64,000 bases of DNA from an uncultured Sphingomonas sp. (lineage in GTDB: Bacteria; Pseudomonadota; Alphaproteobacteria; Sphingomonadales; Sphingomonadaceae): contig NZ_CAJXWX010000017.1 in the NCBI RefSeq assembly GCF_913062585.1, forward strand, positions 1-64,000, read 5' to 3'. The notes under the pieces were generated by a model. The model had not been told where the DNA came from. It saw only the letters and a program-made list of their open reading frames with translations, and searched no databases. The position numbers were made by a program, and so were the translations under genes. Of this stretch, positions 7,391 to 15,732 are shown one piece after another; the stretch's first letter is position 1, and each line of letters starts with the position of its first letter.

Positions 7391-8926
7391 TCAGCCGAGC
7401 GCCTTGACGATTTCTTCGACCATCTTCTTGGCGTCCGCCAGCAGCATCATGGTGTTGTCGCGATAAAATAGCTCGTTATCGACACCCGCATAGCCGACGC
7501 CGCCCATCGACCGCTTGATGAACAGCACCGTCTTGGCCTTTTCCACGTCGAGCACCGGCATACCGTAGATGGGCGAGCTACGGTCGGTCTTGGCCGCCGG
7601 ATTGGTCACGTCGTTTGCGCCGATGACGAAGGCAACATCGGTCTGTGCGAATTCGGCGTTGATGTCCTCCAGCTCGAACACCTCGTCATAGGGCACGTTC
7701 GCCTCGGCCAGCAGGACGTTCATATGGCCGGGCATCCGCCCCGCGACCGGGTGGATGGCATATTTGACGCGCACGCCTTCCTTTTTCAGCAGATCGCCCA
7801 TCTCGCGCAGGACATGCTGCGCCTGCGCCACCGCCATGCCATAGCCGGGGACGATCACGACCTGTTCGGCCTGGGACATCAGGAAGGCCGCGTCCTCGGC
7901 GCTGCCGCGCTTCCACGGGCGGTCGATGGCCGCACCGCCATTTGCTCCGCCAGCGTCGCTCGCGCCGAAGCCGCCCGCGATCACGCTGACGAAGCTGCGG
8001 TTCATCGCCCGGCACATGATATAGGACAGGATCGCGCCCGAGCTGCCGACCAGCGCGCCGGTCACGATCATCGCTATATTGTGCAGCGTGAAACCCATGG
8101 CGGCGGCGGCCCAGCCCGAATAGCTGTTCAGCATCGACACCACGACCGGCATGTCCGCGCCGCCGATGGGCACGATCAGCAGGAAGCCGATGACGAAGGA
8201 CAATAGGGTGATCGTCCAGAAGATCCACGGCGACTGGTCCCGCGTGAACATCGCCACCAGAATGACGATCGCGCCCAGCAGCCCGGCGTTCAGCGCATGA
8301 CGGCCGGGCAGCAGGATCGGCTTGCCCCCCATATTGCCGTTCAGCTTCAGGAAGGCGATGACCGAGCCGGAAAAGGTGATCGCGCCGATCGCCACGCCCA
8401 GCGCCATTTCCACGCGGCTGACGACATGGATGCTGGCAAAGGGCTGTCCGATCATCGGCACCACCATGTCGGCGATGTCGAAGGCGACCGGGTTCAGGAA
8501 GGCGGCACAGGCGACCGCGACGGCGGCAAGACCGACCAGTGAGTGGAAGGCGGCGACCAGTTGCGGCATCGCGGTCATCGCGATGCGACGGGCGGTGGTG
8601 ATGCCTACAGCCGCGCCCAGGCCGATGGCGGCGAGGATTTCGAGGATGGCGAAATAATCGTAGTTCCATGTCTCGCCATAAAGGTCGGCCCGATCCGACA
8701 ACCCACCGGCAACCGGCACATGCGTCACCAGCGTCGTCACGACCGCGACGCCCATGCCGATCATGCCGAAGCGGTTGCCCCGCTGGCTGGTCGTCGGACT
8801 GGACAGCCCGCGTAGCGCCAGGATGAAGCACACCCCCGCCACCAGATAGGCGAGCGACACCCAGGGATTGGCGGCGACGGCTTCCACCGCGGGGGCGAGC
8901 GGCGCGGGCGGCACGGGTGCGATCAC
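7391..8926 (-). CDS. pntB: NAD(P) transhydrogenase subunit beta
   Basis: This membrane subunit, about 511 aa, carries the NADP(H)-binding domain III. Proton movement drives hydride transfer from NADH to NADP+. The first 270 residues hold multiple transmembrane helices (VSLAYLVAGVCFILALRGL onward). The C-terminal 180 residues have the PntB nucleotide site: VVIVPGYGMAVAQAQH, then IHPVAGRMPGHMNVLLAEANVPYDEV and FVIGANDVTNPAA. The start is the GTG at 8926, overlapping the pntAb TGA as GTGA; the open frame upstream of that is a shadow of pntAb. It is the last gene of the operon coxIV-pntAa-DUF559-pntAb-pntB. Confidence 0.97.
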   Translation of the reverse strand: MIAPVPPAPLAPAVEAVAANPWVSLAYLVAGVCFILALRGLSSPTTSQRGNRFGMIGMGVAVVTTLVTHVPVAGGLSDRADLYGETWNYDYFAILEILAAIGLGAAVGITTARRIAMTAMPQLVAAFHSLVGLAAVAVACAAFLNPVAFDIADMVVPMIGQPFASIHVVSRVEMALGVAIGAITFSGSVIAFLKLNGNMGGKPILLPGRHALNAGLLGAIVILVAMFTRDQSPWIFWTITLLSFVIGFLLIVPIGGADMPVVVSMLNSYSGWAAAAMGFTLHNIAMIVTGALVGSSGAILSYIMCRAMNRSFVSVIAGGFGASDAGGANGGAAIDRPWKRGSAEDAAFLMSQAEQVVIVPGYGMAVAQAQHVLREMGDLLKKEGVRVKYAIHPVAGRMPGHMNVLLAEANVPYDEVFELEDINAEFAQTDVAFVIGANDVTNPAAKTDRSSPIYGMPVLDVEKAKTVLFIKRSMGGVGYAGVDNELFYRDNTMMLLADAKKMVEEIVKALG

Positions 8927-9222
8927 GAGCGCTTCTCCTTCTTGCGGTACATGGCGAGCATCCGCTGCGTCACCGCAAAGCCGCCGAAGATGTTGACACT
9001 GGCCAGCACCACGGCGCCCAGCCCCAGCCACTTGGCCACACCCGACCCGGTCGCCCCCGAAGACGCCGCCGCCGCGATCAGCGCACCGACGATGATGACC
9101 GAGGAGATGGCGTTGGTCACCGCCATCAACGGCGTATGCAGCGCAGGCGTCACCGACCAGACGACATAATAGCCGACGAAACACGCCAGCACGAAGATCG
9201 ACAGGATTGAGATGAAGTCCAT
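8923..9222 (-). CDS. pntAb: NAD(P) transhydrogenase subunit alpha, membrane part
   Basis: This 99-aa protein corresponds to the transmembrane segment that in E. coli is fused to the end of PntA. It has three to four helices: ISILSIFVLACFVGYYVVW, the HTPLMAVTNAISSVIIVGALIAAA segment typical of PntAb, and VAKWLGLGAVVLASVNIFGGF. The split into pntAa and pntAb is the common alphaproteobacterial form. Its ribosome site GGGGAGG lies within the last codons of the DUF559 gene, two bases away, and its stop overlaps the pntB GTG start. It forms the proton channel together with pntB. Confidence 0.95.
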   Translation of the reverse strand: MDFISILSIFVLACFVGYYVVWSVTPALHTPLMAVTNAISSVIIVGALIAAAASSGATGSGVAKWLGLGAVVLASVNIFGGFAVTQRMLAMYRKKEKRS

Positions 9223-9224
9223 GT

Positions 9225-9593
9225 TTAATCCTCCCCGAGGTGACGACTGGCGGCGGTCGCGAGGATATAACCTGTTACGCCCTCGATGTTTTTTTGGATA
9301 TCGGTTGCAACGATGCGAAGCGTGGTCAGGCCGCGATGTGCAAACCAGCGATCCCTCGCCTTGTCGCGCTCTGGTCGATCGCCGAGACTGTGCGCTTCGC
9401 TATCGACTTCCACGATTAGGCGCGCCTCATGGCAGTAGAAGTCGGCGATATACGGCCCTGACGGATGCTGGCGCCGGAATTTGAAGCCGCCTGGTCGATG
9501 GCGTAGCACCTGCCATAGTGTAATTTCCGGTGCCGACATCGCCTGGCGCAAACCTCGCGCCCGACCGCCGATCGTTTCGTCGCCCTGCAACAT
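9225..9593 (-). CDS. DUF559 domain-containing protein (PD-(D/E)XK-like fold)
   Basis: The 122-aa protein matches the DUF559 pattern: MSAPEITLWQVLR, then FKFRRQHPSGPYIADFYC and LIVEVDSEAH near the middle, and the C-terminal segment LTTLRIVATDIQKN. The family is related to Vsr and restriction endonuclease folds; D in YIADF and E in IVEVD are the candidate metal ligands. Its role is unknown, and it is often encoded beside repeats and mobile DNA. The start is the ATG at 9593: the reading frame further upstream only translates the adjacent repeat. The sequence GGGGAGGA at the repeat edge, seven bases before this ATG, serves as its ribosome site. The gene splits the usually contiguous pntAa-pntAb pair. 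Confidence 0.88.
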   Translation of the reverse strand: MLQGDETIGGRARGLRQAMSAPEITLWQVLRHRPGGFKFRRQHPSGPYIADFYCHEARLIVEVDSEAHSLGDRPERDKARDRWFAHRGLTTLRIVATDIQKNIEGVTGYILATAASRHLGED

Positions 9594-9599
9594 TTCAAT

Positions 9600-9716
9600 T
9601 CCTCCCCTGCAAGGGGAGGTGGCAGGCCGAAGGCCTGACGGAGGGGTGTCGCGCCATCGAGAGGGGAACACCCCTCCGACGCGCTGCGCGCGCCACCTCC
9701 CCTACAAGGGGAGGAT
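9600..9716. repeat. compound inverted repeat, copy 1 (REPIN-like)
   Basis: The element is bounded by CCTCCCCTGCAAGGGGAGG on the left and the matching form on the right. The left inner stem is CAGGCC-GAA-GGCCTG and the right is a GCGCG-type stem. The core is an inverted GGGGTGT/ACACCCC around CGCCATCGAGAGG. It is located between pntAa and the DUF559 gene inside the operon. On the minus strand its edge GGGGAGGA supplies the DUF559 ribosome site. Confidence 0.92.
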
Positions 9717-9722
9717 TTAGGG

Positions 9723-10850
9723 TCACGACTGCAGCCTCGGGTTCACCACCTGCCCGCCCTTCGTCAGCCGGATCGCGTCGCCGATCTCGGCGTCCAGCAC
9801 CGGCCGCCCCGCATCCTTGTCCCAAAAGGCCGCCAGGAAATTGTGCAAGTTGCGCGCGAATAGTGCGGAGGCGTCGGCAGCCAGCCGACTGGGCATGTTG
9901 CGATGGCCGATGATCGTCACGCCGTGCCGCTGGACCACTTCGCCCAGAGCTGCGCCCTCGACATTGCCGCCTGCTTCCACCGCCAGATCGACGATGACGC
10001 TGCCCGGCCGCATCGTCGCGACCTGCGCATCGGTCACCAGGCGCGGGGCGGGGCGGCCGGGGATCAGGGCGGTGGTGATGACGATGTCCTGCTTGGCGAT
10101 ATGCCCGGCGACCAGTTCGGCTTGCGCCGCGCGATATTCCTCGCTCGTTTCGCCCGCATAGCCGCCCGCCCCTTCGCCCTCGATCCCCGCCACGCCCTCG
10201 ACGAAGATCGGCTTGGCGCCCAGCGACTGGATCTGCTCCTTGGTCGCCGAGCGTACGTCGGTGGCCGATACCTGCGCGCCCAGACGCCGGGCGGTCGCGA
10301 TCGCCTGCAGCCCGGCGACGCCCACGCCCATCACGAAGACGCGCGCTGCCGGAATGGTGCCCGCCGCGGTCATCATCATCGGAAAGGCACGGCCATAGGC
10401 GCTCGCCGCCTCCAGCACCGCCTTATAGCCGGCAAGATTGGACTGGGAGGACAGGATGTCCATCGACTGGGCGCGGGTGATGCGCGGCATCCAGTCCATG
10501 GCGAGCGCCTCCAGCCCCGCCGCCGCATAACCCGCCACCGTCTCCTGCCGACGGAACGGATCGAAGGCCGCCACGACCCAGGCGCCCGGCGCGACTCCGG
10601 CCAGCGTCGCGGGCTCGGGCGCCTGCACGGCCAGCACGATCGCGGCGCCCGACAGGACGCCCGCCCGATCCGCGATGCTGGCGCCCGCCTGTTCATAGTC
10701 GGCATCGGCGATCCCGGCGCCTGCCCCGGCGCCCCGCTCGACCGCCAGGGTCGCGCCCAGTGCGATCAGCTTCTTCACCGTTTCCGGCGTGGCGGCGACG
10801 CGGGCCTCGCCCGCTACGGTCTCCTGCAGGACCGCGATGCGCAGGTCCAC
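9723..10850 (-). CDS. pntAa: NAD(P) transhydrogenase subunit alpha, NAD-binding part
   Basis: This soluble 375-aa subunit is domain I, the NAD(H) site, of proton-translocating transhydrogenase. It resembles alanine dehydrogenase: LRIAVLQETVAGEARVAATP at the N-terminus, AMDWMPRITRAQSMDILSS near 118, the Rossmann glycine motif VFVMGVGVAGLQAIATARRLGA near 171 and DIVITTALIPGRPAPRLV near 256. The start is the GTG at 10850, four bases after the stop of the subunit IV gene. The downstream repeat and DUF559 gene separate it from pntAb, but all are on the same strand, so one transcript is still likely. Confidence 0.96.
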   Translation of the reverse strand: MDLRIAVLQETVAGEARVAATPETVKKLIALGATLAVERGAGAGAGIADADYEQAGASIADRAGVLSGAAIVLAVQAPEPATLAGVAPGAWVVAAFDPFRRQETVAGYAAAGLEALAMDWMPRITRAQSMDILSSQSNLAGYKAVLEAASAYGRAFPMMMTAAGTIPAARVFVMGVGVAGLQAIATARRLGAQVSATDVRSATKEQIQSLGAKPIFVEGVAGIEGEGAGGYAGETSEEYRAAQAELVAGHIAKQDIVITTALIPGRPAPRLVTDAQVATMRPGSVIVDLAVEAGGNVEGAALGEVVQRHGVTIIGHRNMPSRLAADASALFARNLHNFLAAFWDKDAGRPVLDAEIGDAIRLTKGGQVVNPRLQS

Positions 10851-10854
10851 GGGG

Positions 10855-11001
10855 TCAGGCGATCAGCCAGAGGACGATCGCCACCAGGATGGCGACGGCG
10901 ACGGCGCCCCATTTGAGCAGCCCGATCATCAGATCATAGGTGGCGACATGCGCCTTCATCTCGCCGGTGTTGCCGCCGGGGCCGGTCTCGCTGCCCGCCA
11001 T
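10855..11001 (-). CDS. aa3-type cytochrome c oxidase subunit IV
   Basis: This 48-aa single-helix protein matches the small bacterial aa3-oxidase subunit IV family (COX4_pro_2): a soluble leader with MKAHVATYDLMIGLLKWG followed by one membrane segment (AVAVAILVAIVLWLIA). It is a minor, non-catalytic subunit of the terminal oxidase. The start is the ATG at 11001, just after the strong GGAGGTGAGG site. The longer open frame to 11058 has no such site. Placing it immediately upstream of pntAa is a conserved alphaproteobacterial arrangement, linking respiration and transhydrogenase expression. Confidence 0.9.
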   Translation of the reverse strand: MAGSETGPGGNTGEMKAHVATYDLMIGLLKWGAVAVAILVAIVLWLIA

Positions 11002-11189
11002 GATCCTCACCTCCGCTATCGGCCTGGCGAAACCGTGTCCGCCCGATGGTCCGTTCACGAACCTTATTCACCGGGCCGGCGGGATCAACCCCGAAACGCT
11101 GGTACCCCGGCTCGGGCGGCGCCGGATACGTCGTAAAAGGCCGGCAACATAAAAGGTCGGCAACGGGTCGTCCCATGATGGAAAAGAGA

Positions 11190-11249
11190 TTGTCCCGAAT
11201 TAACGCAGATTTTAACAAAGTTGCGCTATACCGCCCTGAAGTGGGACAA
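11190..11249. promoter_or_regulatory. AT-rich promoter region with TTAA-N8-TTAAC and wide inverted repeat
   Basis: TTAA at 11200-11203 and TTAAC at 11212-11216 are spaced by eight bases, close to but not exactly the CtrA pattern (spacing seven). Outside them, TTGTCCC (11190-11196) and GGGACAA (11243-11249) form an inverted repeat that encloses the likely promoter of the NtrC-like gene. Regulators are inferred only. Confidence 0.35.
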
Positions 11250-12679
11250 TGGGACTCTGTATGACGCGCAACGGCCAACGTTTGCTGCTGCTGATCGATG
11301 ACGAACCTGCTCAGCGTCGGCTGATCGCCGCCCTGGCGCAACGCGGCGGCTGGCGCACGCTGTTCGCCACCGATGCCGACATGGCGGCCTCGGTCCTGGG
11401 CTCGGCGCAGGGGCGCGAGCTCGACGCCGTGCTGATCGACCATTGGGCCCCCGGCGCCGATGCGACGCAACTGATCGCCGATTGCCACACGCTGCGCCCC
11501 GAACTGCCCATCCTGATGCTGACAGCCAACGACTCGGTGGCACAGGCGGTCGCGGCGATGCGCGCGGGCGCGACGGACTTCCTGGTCAAGCCGCTTGCCC
11601 CCGAACGACTTCTCGCCGCGCTGGAGGCCTGTGTCGCCGGGCAGACCAGCGGCGAACTGCGGCCGCTGACCGAGAAGATCCCCGCCCTCCTCGCCTTTGA
11701 CGAGATCGTCGGCAACGCCCCCGAATTCCGCGCGGCACTGGCCATCGCGGCGAAGGCGGCGCGCTCGCGCGCCTCGGTCCTGATCGAGGGCGAAGGCGGC
11801 GTCGGCAAGGAGTCGCTGGCCGAGGCGATCCATGTCGCGTCCCCACGCGCCGAGCGGCCGATGATCCGCGTCAACTGCGCCGCGACCGCCGCCAATCTGC
11901 TCGACAGCATCATCTTCGGACATGAAGAAGGCGCCTTTGCGGGCGCGTTCGAGCGGCGCATCGGCAAGATGGTCGAGGCAGACGGATCGACCCTGTTCCT
12001 GGACGAAGTCTCAGGCATGCCGCTGGATACGCAGGAACGGCTGCTCGCCATGCTGCAGACGGGCGCGATCGTACCCCTGGGCGCGCGCCATGCGCGTCCG
12101 GTCGATGTCCGTATCATTGCCGCGACCGACGGCCGGCTTTTGGAGGCGGTCGAGGCCGGACGGTTCCGCGAGGATCTCTATTACAAGCTCAACACCGTCC
12201 ATGTCGCCGTGCCGCCGCTTCGCGACCGGGCCGAGGACGTGCCCGCGCTGACCCGCCACCTGCTGGGGCGGATCGCGCAGCAGCCGGGCCTGTGCGCGCT
12301 GGACATCACCGACGACGCACTCGACCTGCTGCGCCGCTATGACTGGCCGGGCAATGTCCGCCAGTTGCAGAACGCGCTCTTCCGTGCCGCCGTGCTGTGC
12401 GAGGGCGATGCCCTGACCCCGGCGGATTTCCCGCAGATCGCCTCGCTCGGCGACCGGCCCGCAATCAGCGCGGGCGGCGGCGCGCTCCAGAATGGCGGCA
12501 TCATCCTGTTCCGCTCCGACGGCCATCTCCGCACGCTGGAGGATATCGAAGCCGATGTCATCCGCCTGGCGATCGGCCATTATCGTGGGCGCATGACCGA
12601 AGTCGCGCGACGGCTGGGGATCGGTCGATCGACCTTATATCGCAAGCTGGGTGAACTGGGGATCGACAACGCGGCTTGA
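11249..12679 (+). CDS. NtrC-type response regulator (receiver, AAA+, Fis-type HTH)
   Basis: The 476-aa protein has a receiver (about 10-130) with phosphoacceptor Asp64 in VLIDHWAPG, the MLTAN switch region and Lys114. A sigma-54-type AAA+ domain (about 152-385) follows, with Walker A GEGGVGKE (181-188), Walker B STLFLDEVSGM and the FREDLYYKLNTVHVAVPPLRDR arginine-finger region. A Fis-type helix-turn-helix ends the protein (MTEVARRLGIGRSTLYRKL). The loop that normally reads GAFTGA and contacts sigma-54 reads GAFAGA (228-233), so activation may be altered or sigma-54-independent. Starts at 11249 and 11261 are both possible. No partner kinase is adjacent; the gene is monocistronic and followed by a compound repeat. 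Confidence 0.92.
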   Translation: MGLCMTRNGQRLLLLIDDEPAQRRLIAALAQRGGWRTLFATDADMAASVLGSAQGRELDAVLIDHWAPGADATQLIADCHTLRPELPILMLTANDSVAQAVAAMRAGATDFLVKPLAPERLLAALEACVAGQTSGELRPLTEKIPALLAFDEIVGNAPEFRAALAIAAKAARSRASVLIEGEGGVGKESLAEAIHVASPRAERPMIRVNCAATAANLLDSIIFGHEEGAFAGAFERRIGKMVEADGSTLFLDEVSGMPLDTQERLLAMLQTGAIVPLGARHARPVDVRIIAATDGRLLEAVEAGRFREDLYYKLNTVHVAVPPLRDRAEDVPALTRHLLGRIAQQPGLCALDITDDALDLLRRYDWPGNVRQLQNALFRAAVLCEGDALTPADFPQIASLGDRPAISAGGGALQNGGIILFRSDGHLRTLEDIEADVIRLAIGHYRGRMTEVARRLGIGRSTLYRKLGELGIDNAA

Positions 12680-12685
12680 TAAAAT

Positions 12686-12803
12686 TCCTCCCCTGCAAGG
12701 GGAGGTGGCAGGCGTAAGCCTGACGGAGGGGTGTCGCCCTATCGAGAGCGGGACACCCCTCCACCATGCTGCGCATGGTCCCCCTCCCCTTACAGGGGAG
12801 GAA
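12686..12803. repeat. compound inverted repeat, copy 2 (REPIN-like)
   Basis: CCTCCCCTGCAAGGGGAGG lies on the left; the left inner stem is CAGGC-GTAA-GCCTG and the right is CCATGC-TGC-GCATGG, around a TATCGAGAG core. It is located between the convergent NtrC-like and bestrophin genes, so it may also terminate both transcripts. Confidence 0.9.
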
Positions 12804-12811
12804 TCAAGAAA

Positions 12812-13696
12812 TTACCAAAGCACCCCGTCGACCGGCTTCATCGGCTCGGGTGCCGGATCGCCGATCGACTGGAGCAGGTCGATCTCGATCGTCCGGCACA
12901 TCGCGCTGAGCGGCAGGTCGTGGACCGTGTCGCTGAACGGATCAACCAGGTCGTCGCCGATCTGAAGCGCCGCCAGGAACATCAGCCCCGCGATCGACGA
13001 GCCGACCGGGGTCGCGAAGCCCAGAGTCTCGACTAGGCCGATCGGCAGCAGCACGCAGAACAGCCGGGTGAAGAAGGCGGGGATGAAGCGATACTGGTTG
13101 GGCAGCGGCGTGTTCTTCAACCGCTCCATGCCGCCTTGCGAATTGGCGATGTCGACCAGCACCGATTCCATCTGCGTCTGCTGAATGGTGTCGATCCAGC
13201 CTTTGCGCTGCGCATCGGCGATGCGACGGCCGGTACCGTCGAGCAGGCCATTGGCGGTGTTGGTGCGGCTCAGCGCGGGCTCCGCCTCGCCGCGCGATAG
13301 GAAACGCAGCACCTCGCCATCGACCGGCTGCTTGCGGAGCTGGCAACGCAATGCGTTCACATAGGCGATCTGGCGCAGCACGATCGAGCGCTTCAGGTCG
13401 TGCGCGTCGGGGTCGGGCAGGAAGTTGCGCGCGCTGCGGGCGATGTTGCGCGAGGCGTTGATCATCAGGCCCCAGAGCTGCCGCCCCTCCCACCAGCGCT
13501 GATAGGCCGAGTTGGTGCGAAAGCCGAGGAACAGCGCCAGCGCGGTACCGAACAGCGTCAGCGGCAGCGACGGCGCCTTGAAGGGCAGGACATAATAGGC
13601 AACCGTGACGATCACGTCCCAGACGAACAGCGCCAGCAACGGGCGCCAGACCTCCGCTATGATGATGCGGGTGCGGGGTACGGCGTCGACGATCAA
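12812..13696 (-). CDS. bestrophin family ion channel
   Basis: The 294-aa membrane protein belongs to the bacterial bestrophin (UPF0187/YneE) family, whose characterised members form pentameric ion channels. Typical segments are LFVWDVIVTVAYYVLPF (first helix), PLTLFGTALALFLGFRTNSAYQRWWEGR (the FRTNxAYxRWWExR signature), the ARNFL stretch, and the C-terminal GLVETLGFATPVGSSIAGLMF with GDDLVDPF. The start is a TTG at 13696 preceded by AAGGGAGA six bases upstream; no in-frame ATG gives the full first helix. A 296-base gap to the divergent thiD gene shows no other gene. Confidence 0.9.
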   Translation of the reverse strand: MIVDAVPRTRIIIAEVWRPLLALFVWDVIVTVAYYVLPFKAPSLPLTLFGTALALFLGFRTNSAYQRWWEGRQLWGLMINASRNIARSARNFLPDPDAHDLKRSIVLRQIAYVNALRCQLRKQPVDGEVLRFLSRGEAEPALSRTNTANGLLDGTGRRIADAQRKGWIDTIQQTQMESVLVDIANSQGGMERLKNTPLPNQYRFIPAFFTRLFCVLLPIGLVETLGFATPVGSSIAGLMFLAALQIGDDLVDPFSDTVHDLPLSAMCRTIEIDLLQSIGDPAPEPMKPVDGVLW

Positions 13697-13992
13697 ATTG
13701 GGTCTCCCTTGTGCAGCCGTCCAGTCGATATCTCAGGGCGCAGCAACGCGACAAATGCGGGTTGGATGCGCTCCCGAAATAATAGTGCAGCGCAACAAGG
13801 AAAGGTGCAGGCACGCACGGAAACGAAACGTTACCAAGACGCCACGAAGCCGATACGCGCCGCATCCTAGGCGACAATCGGTTAAGCCTTACGATCGCTT
13901 GGTTTTCCCGATCCGCAATGACGGGTGTGCCCCGGATCGCACCCATGCGCCGCTTGCTCCATCCGGCCCGAAACGGCATGGCAAAGATTATT

Positions 13993-14820
13993 ATGACCGT
14001 GCCCCGCCCCGCCCGCATCCTGATCGTCGCCGGTTCCGATTCCGGGGGCGGTGCGGGGATCCAGGCGGACATCAAGACGGTCGCGATGCTGGGCGGCCAC
14101 CCCATGACCGCGATCACCGCGATCACTGCGCAGAACACGCTGGGGGTGCAGGCGGCGCATCCCGTGCCGACCGCCATGGTCATGGCGCAGATCGACAGCG
14201 TGCTGGCCGATATCGGCGCGGATGCGGTCAAGATCGGGATGATCGGATCGGCCGAGACCGCCCATGCGCTCGCCGACCGGCTGGAGACGCTGAACCTGCC
14301 CGTGGTGTTCGATCCGGTGATGGTGGCGACCAGCGGATCGGTGCTGGCCGATGCCGACACCATCGCAGCCTTTCGCCGATTGCTGGAGATCGCCACGCTG
14401 ACCACGCCCAACCTGCCCGAACTCGCGGCGCTGGGCGGCGAGGCGGTCGTCCGGCACTGGACCCGCGCGCTGCTGGTCAAGGGCGGGCATGGCGAAGGGC
14501 CGGTGATCGAGGACCGGCTGGTCGAGCGAGGCGGCGAACAGCGCTGGCAGCATCCCCGGCTCGACACGCGCTCGACCCATGGCACCGGCTGTACGCTGGC
14601 GAGCGCGATCGCGACCGGGCTGGGCCAGGACATGCCGCTGGCGGACGCGGTCGACCGGGCCATCGCCTTCGTCCAGGCCGCGCTCGCCGCCGCGCCGGGG
14701 CTGGGCCAGGGGCATGGGCCGATGGGGCATGGGATGGGCATGGTGCCTTTCTACCACCTGCTCGCCGCGCTCAGCCGCGAAGGCTGGGACGCGGCCGCCT
14801 TCGCCGCGCGCTGGGGATGA
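13993..14820 (+). CDS. thiD: hydroxymethylpyrimidine/phosphomethylpyrimidine kinase
   Basis: The product, about 275 aa, phosphorylates HMP and then HMP-phosphate for thiamine synthesis. It is a ribokinase-fold enzyme: ILIVAGSDSGGGAGIQADIKT at the N-terminus, TAITAQNTLGV, DAVKIGMIGS, VVFDPVMVATSGS, LTTPNLPEL, LLVKGGHG and the DTRSTHGTGCTLASAIA anion-hole signature with the catalytic Asp equivalent. The start is uncertain between the ATGs at 13978 and 13993; the latter gives MTVPRPARILIV. The thiC gene lies about 46 kb away. The stop is followed at once by a compound repeat, then rnhB on the same strand. Confidence 0.95.
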   Translation: MTVPRPARILIVAGSDSGGGAGIQADIKTVAMLGGHPMTAITAITAQNTLGVQAAHPVPTAMVMAQIDSVLADIGADAVKIGMIGSAETAHALADRLETLNLPVVFDPVMVATSGSVLADADTIAAFRRLLEIATLTTPNLPELAALGGEAVVRHWTRALLVKGGHGEGPVIEDRLVERGGEQRWQHPRLDTRSTHGTGCTLASAIATGLGQDMPLADAVDRAIAFVQAALAAAPGLGQGHGPMGHGMGMVPFYHLLAALSREGWDAAAFAARWG

Positions 14821-14948
14821 TCCTCCCCGGCACGGGGAGGTGGCAGCACGAAGTGCTGACGGAGGGGGGCCTGCCACATCGGACGTCCTTTGCGGCACGC
14901 CCCCTCCACCAGCCTGCGGCTGGTCCCCCTCCCCGTGCCGGGGAGGAT
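14821..14948. repeat. compound inverted repeat, copy 3 (REPIN-like)
   Basis: The outer arms are CCTCCCCGGCACGGGGAGG. The left inner stem is CAGCAC-GAA-GTGCTG, the right is CCAGCC-TGC-GGCTGG, and the core holds ATCGGACGTCC. It lies between thiD and rnhB and begins immediately after the thiD stop. Confidence 0.9.
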
Positions 14949-14987
14949 CATCTTTCCAACGCAACGCCACCGCGATAAGGCCCCCAC

Positions 14988-15584
14988 ATGGTCGATCACA
15001 GCTTTCCCATGCCCCTGTGCGGCGTGGACGAGGCGGGGCGCGGGCCGCTGGCGGGGCCGGTGGTGGCGGCCGCCGTCATCCTTCCCGAACGCGACTGCCC
15101 CGGCGGCATCAACGATTCCAAGAAGCTGACCGAAAAGACGCGCGCGCGCCTGTGTGCCGAGATACGCGCCTGTGCCGTCGTCGGCGTCGGGATCGTCCAT
15201 CCCGAGGAGATCGACCGGCTCAATATCTATTGGGCGACGATGAAGGCGATGACGCTGGCGGTCGATGCGGTGGTGGAGACGCTGGGATGCCATCCCGCGC
15301 ATGTGCTGGTCGACGGTAACAAACTGCCAAAATGGGATTACATCGCCACCGCGATCGTCGGCGGCGATGCCAAGTCGCAGGCGATCGGCGCGGCCTCGAT
15401 CGTCGCCAAGCATGTCCGCGACGAGATGATGATCGCCGCGGCGGAGACCTATCCCGCCTATGGCTGGCGCAGCAACAAGGGCTATGGCTCGGCCGTGCAT
15501 CTGGCGGCGTTGCGCGAGCATGGCCCGACGCCCCTCCACCGCCGCAGCTTCGCGCCCGTGGCGCAATGTTACCTGGACCTCTGA
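14988..15584 (+). CDS. rnhB: ribonuclease HII
   Basis: The 198-aa enzyme cleaves RNA in RNA-DNA hybrids, including single ribonucleotides misincorporated in DNA. The first catalytic motif is GVDEAGRGPLAGPVVAAAV (acidic D14 and E15), followed by INDSKKLTEKTR, then LVDGNKLPKW and AIVGGDAKSQAIGAASIVAKHVRD, which carries further active-site aspartates, and WRSNKGYGS near the C-terminus. Length and motifs are standard. The ATG at 14988 is preceded by AAGG. It is flanked on both sides by compound repeats and is probably transcribed with thiD or from its own promoter. Confidence 0.96.
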   Translation: MVDHSFPMPLCGVDEAGRGPLAGPVVAAAVILPERDCPGGINDSKKLTEKTRARLCAEIRACAVVGVGIVHPEEIDRLNIYWATMKAMTLAVDAVVETLGCHPAHVLVDGNKLPKWDYIATAIVGGDAKSQAIGAASIVAKHVRDEMMIAAAETYPAYGWRSNKGYGSAVHLAALREHGPTPLHRRSFAPVAQCYLDL

Positions 15585-15588
15585 AATT

Positions 15589-15719
15589 TCTCCCCAAGCC
15601 ATGCTTGGGGAGGGGAACCATCGCGTCAGCGATGGTGGAGGGGCGGACGGACCGGCCCTGCCCCTCCACCACGCCCTGACGGGCGCGGTCCCCCTCCCCA
15701 TCTGACGATGGGGAGGAAT
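15589..15719. repeat. compound inverted repeat, copy 4 (variant)
   Basis: The outer stems are CCCCAAGC-CAT-GCTTGGGG (left) and CCCCATC-TGAC-GATGGGG (right). The inner stems are CCATCGC-GTCA-GCGATGG and CGCCC-TGAC-GGGCG. The layout matches the other copies, but both arms have different stem sequences and larger loops. It lies between rnhB and ccrM. Confidence 0.85.
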
Positions 15720-15732
15720 TTTGGGTTGGCCC

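Noticed and set aside
9600..9716. N-terminal extension of the DUF559 protein read through the repeat
   Set aside because: The added residues only translate the palindrome, as they do in front of rlmN and the hypothetical genes; the ATG at 9593 has a proper ribosome site.
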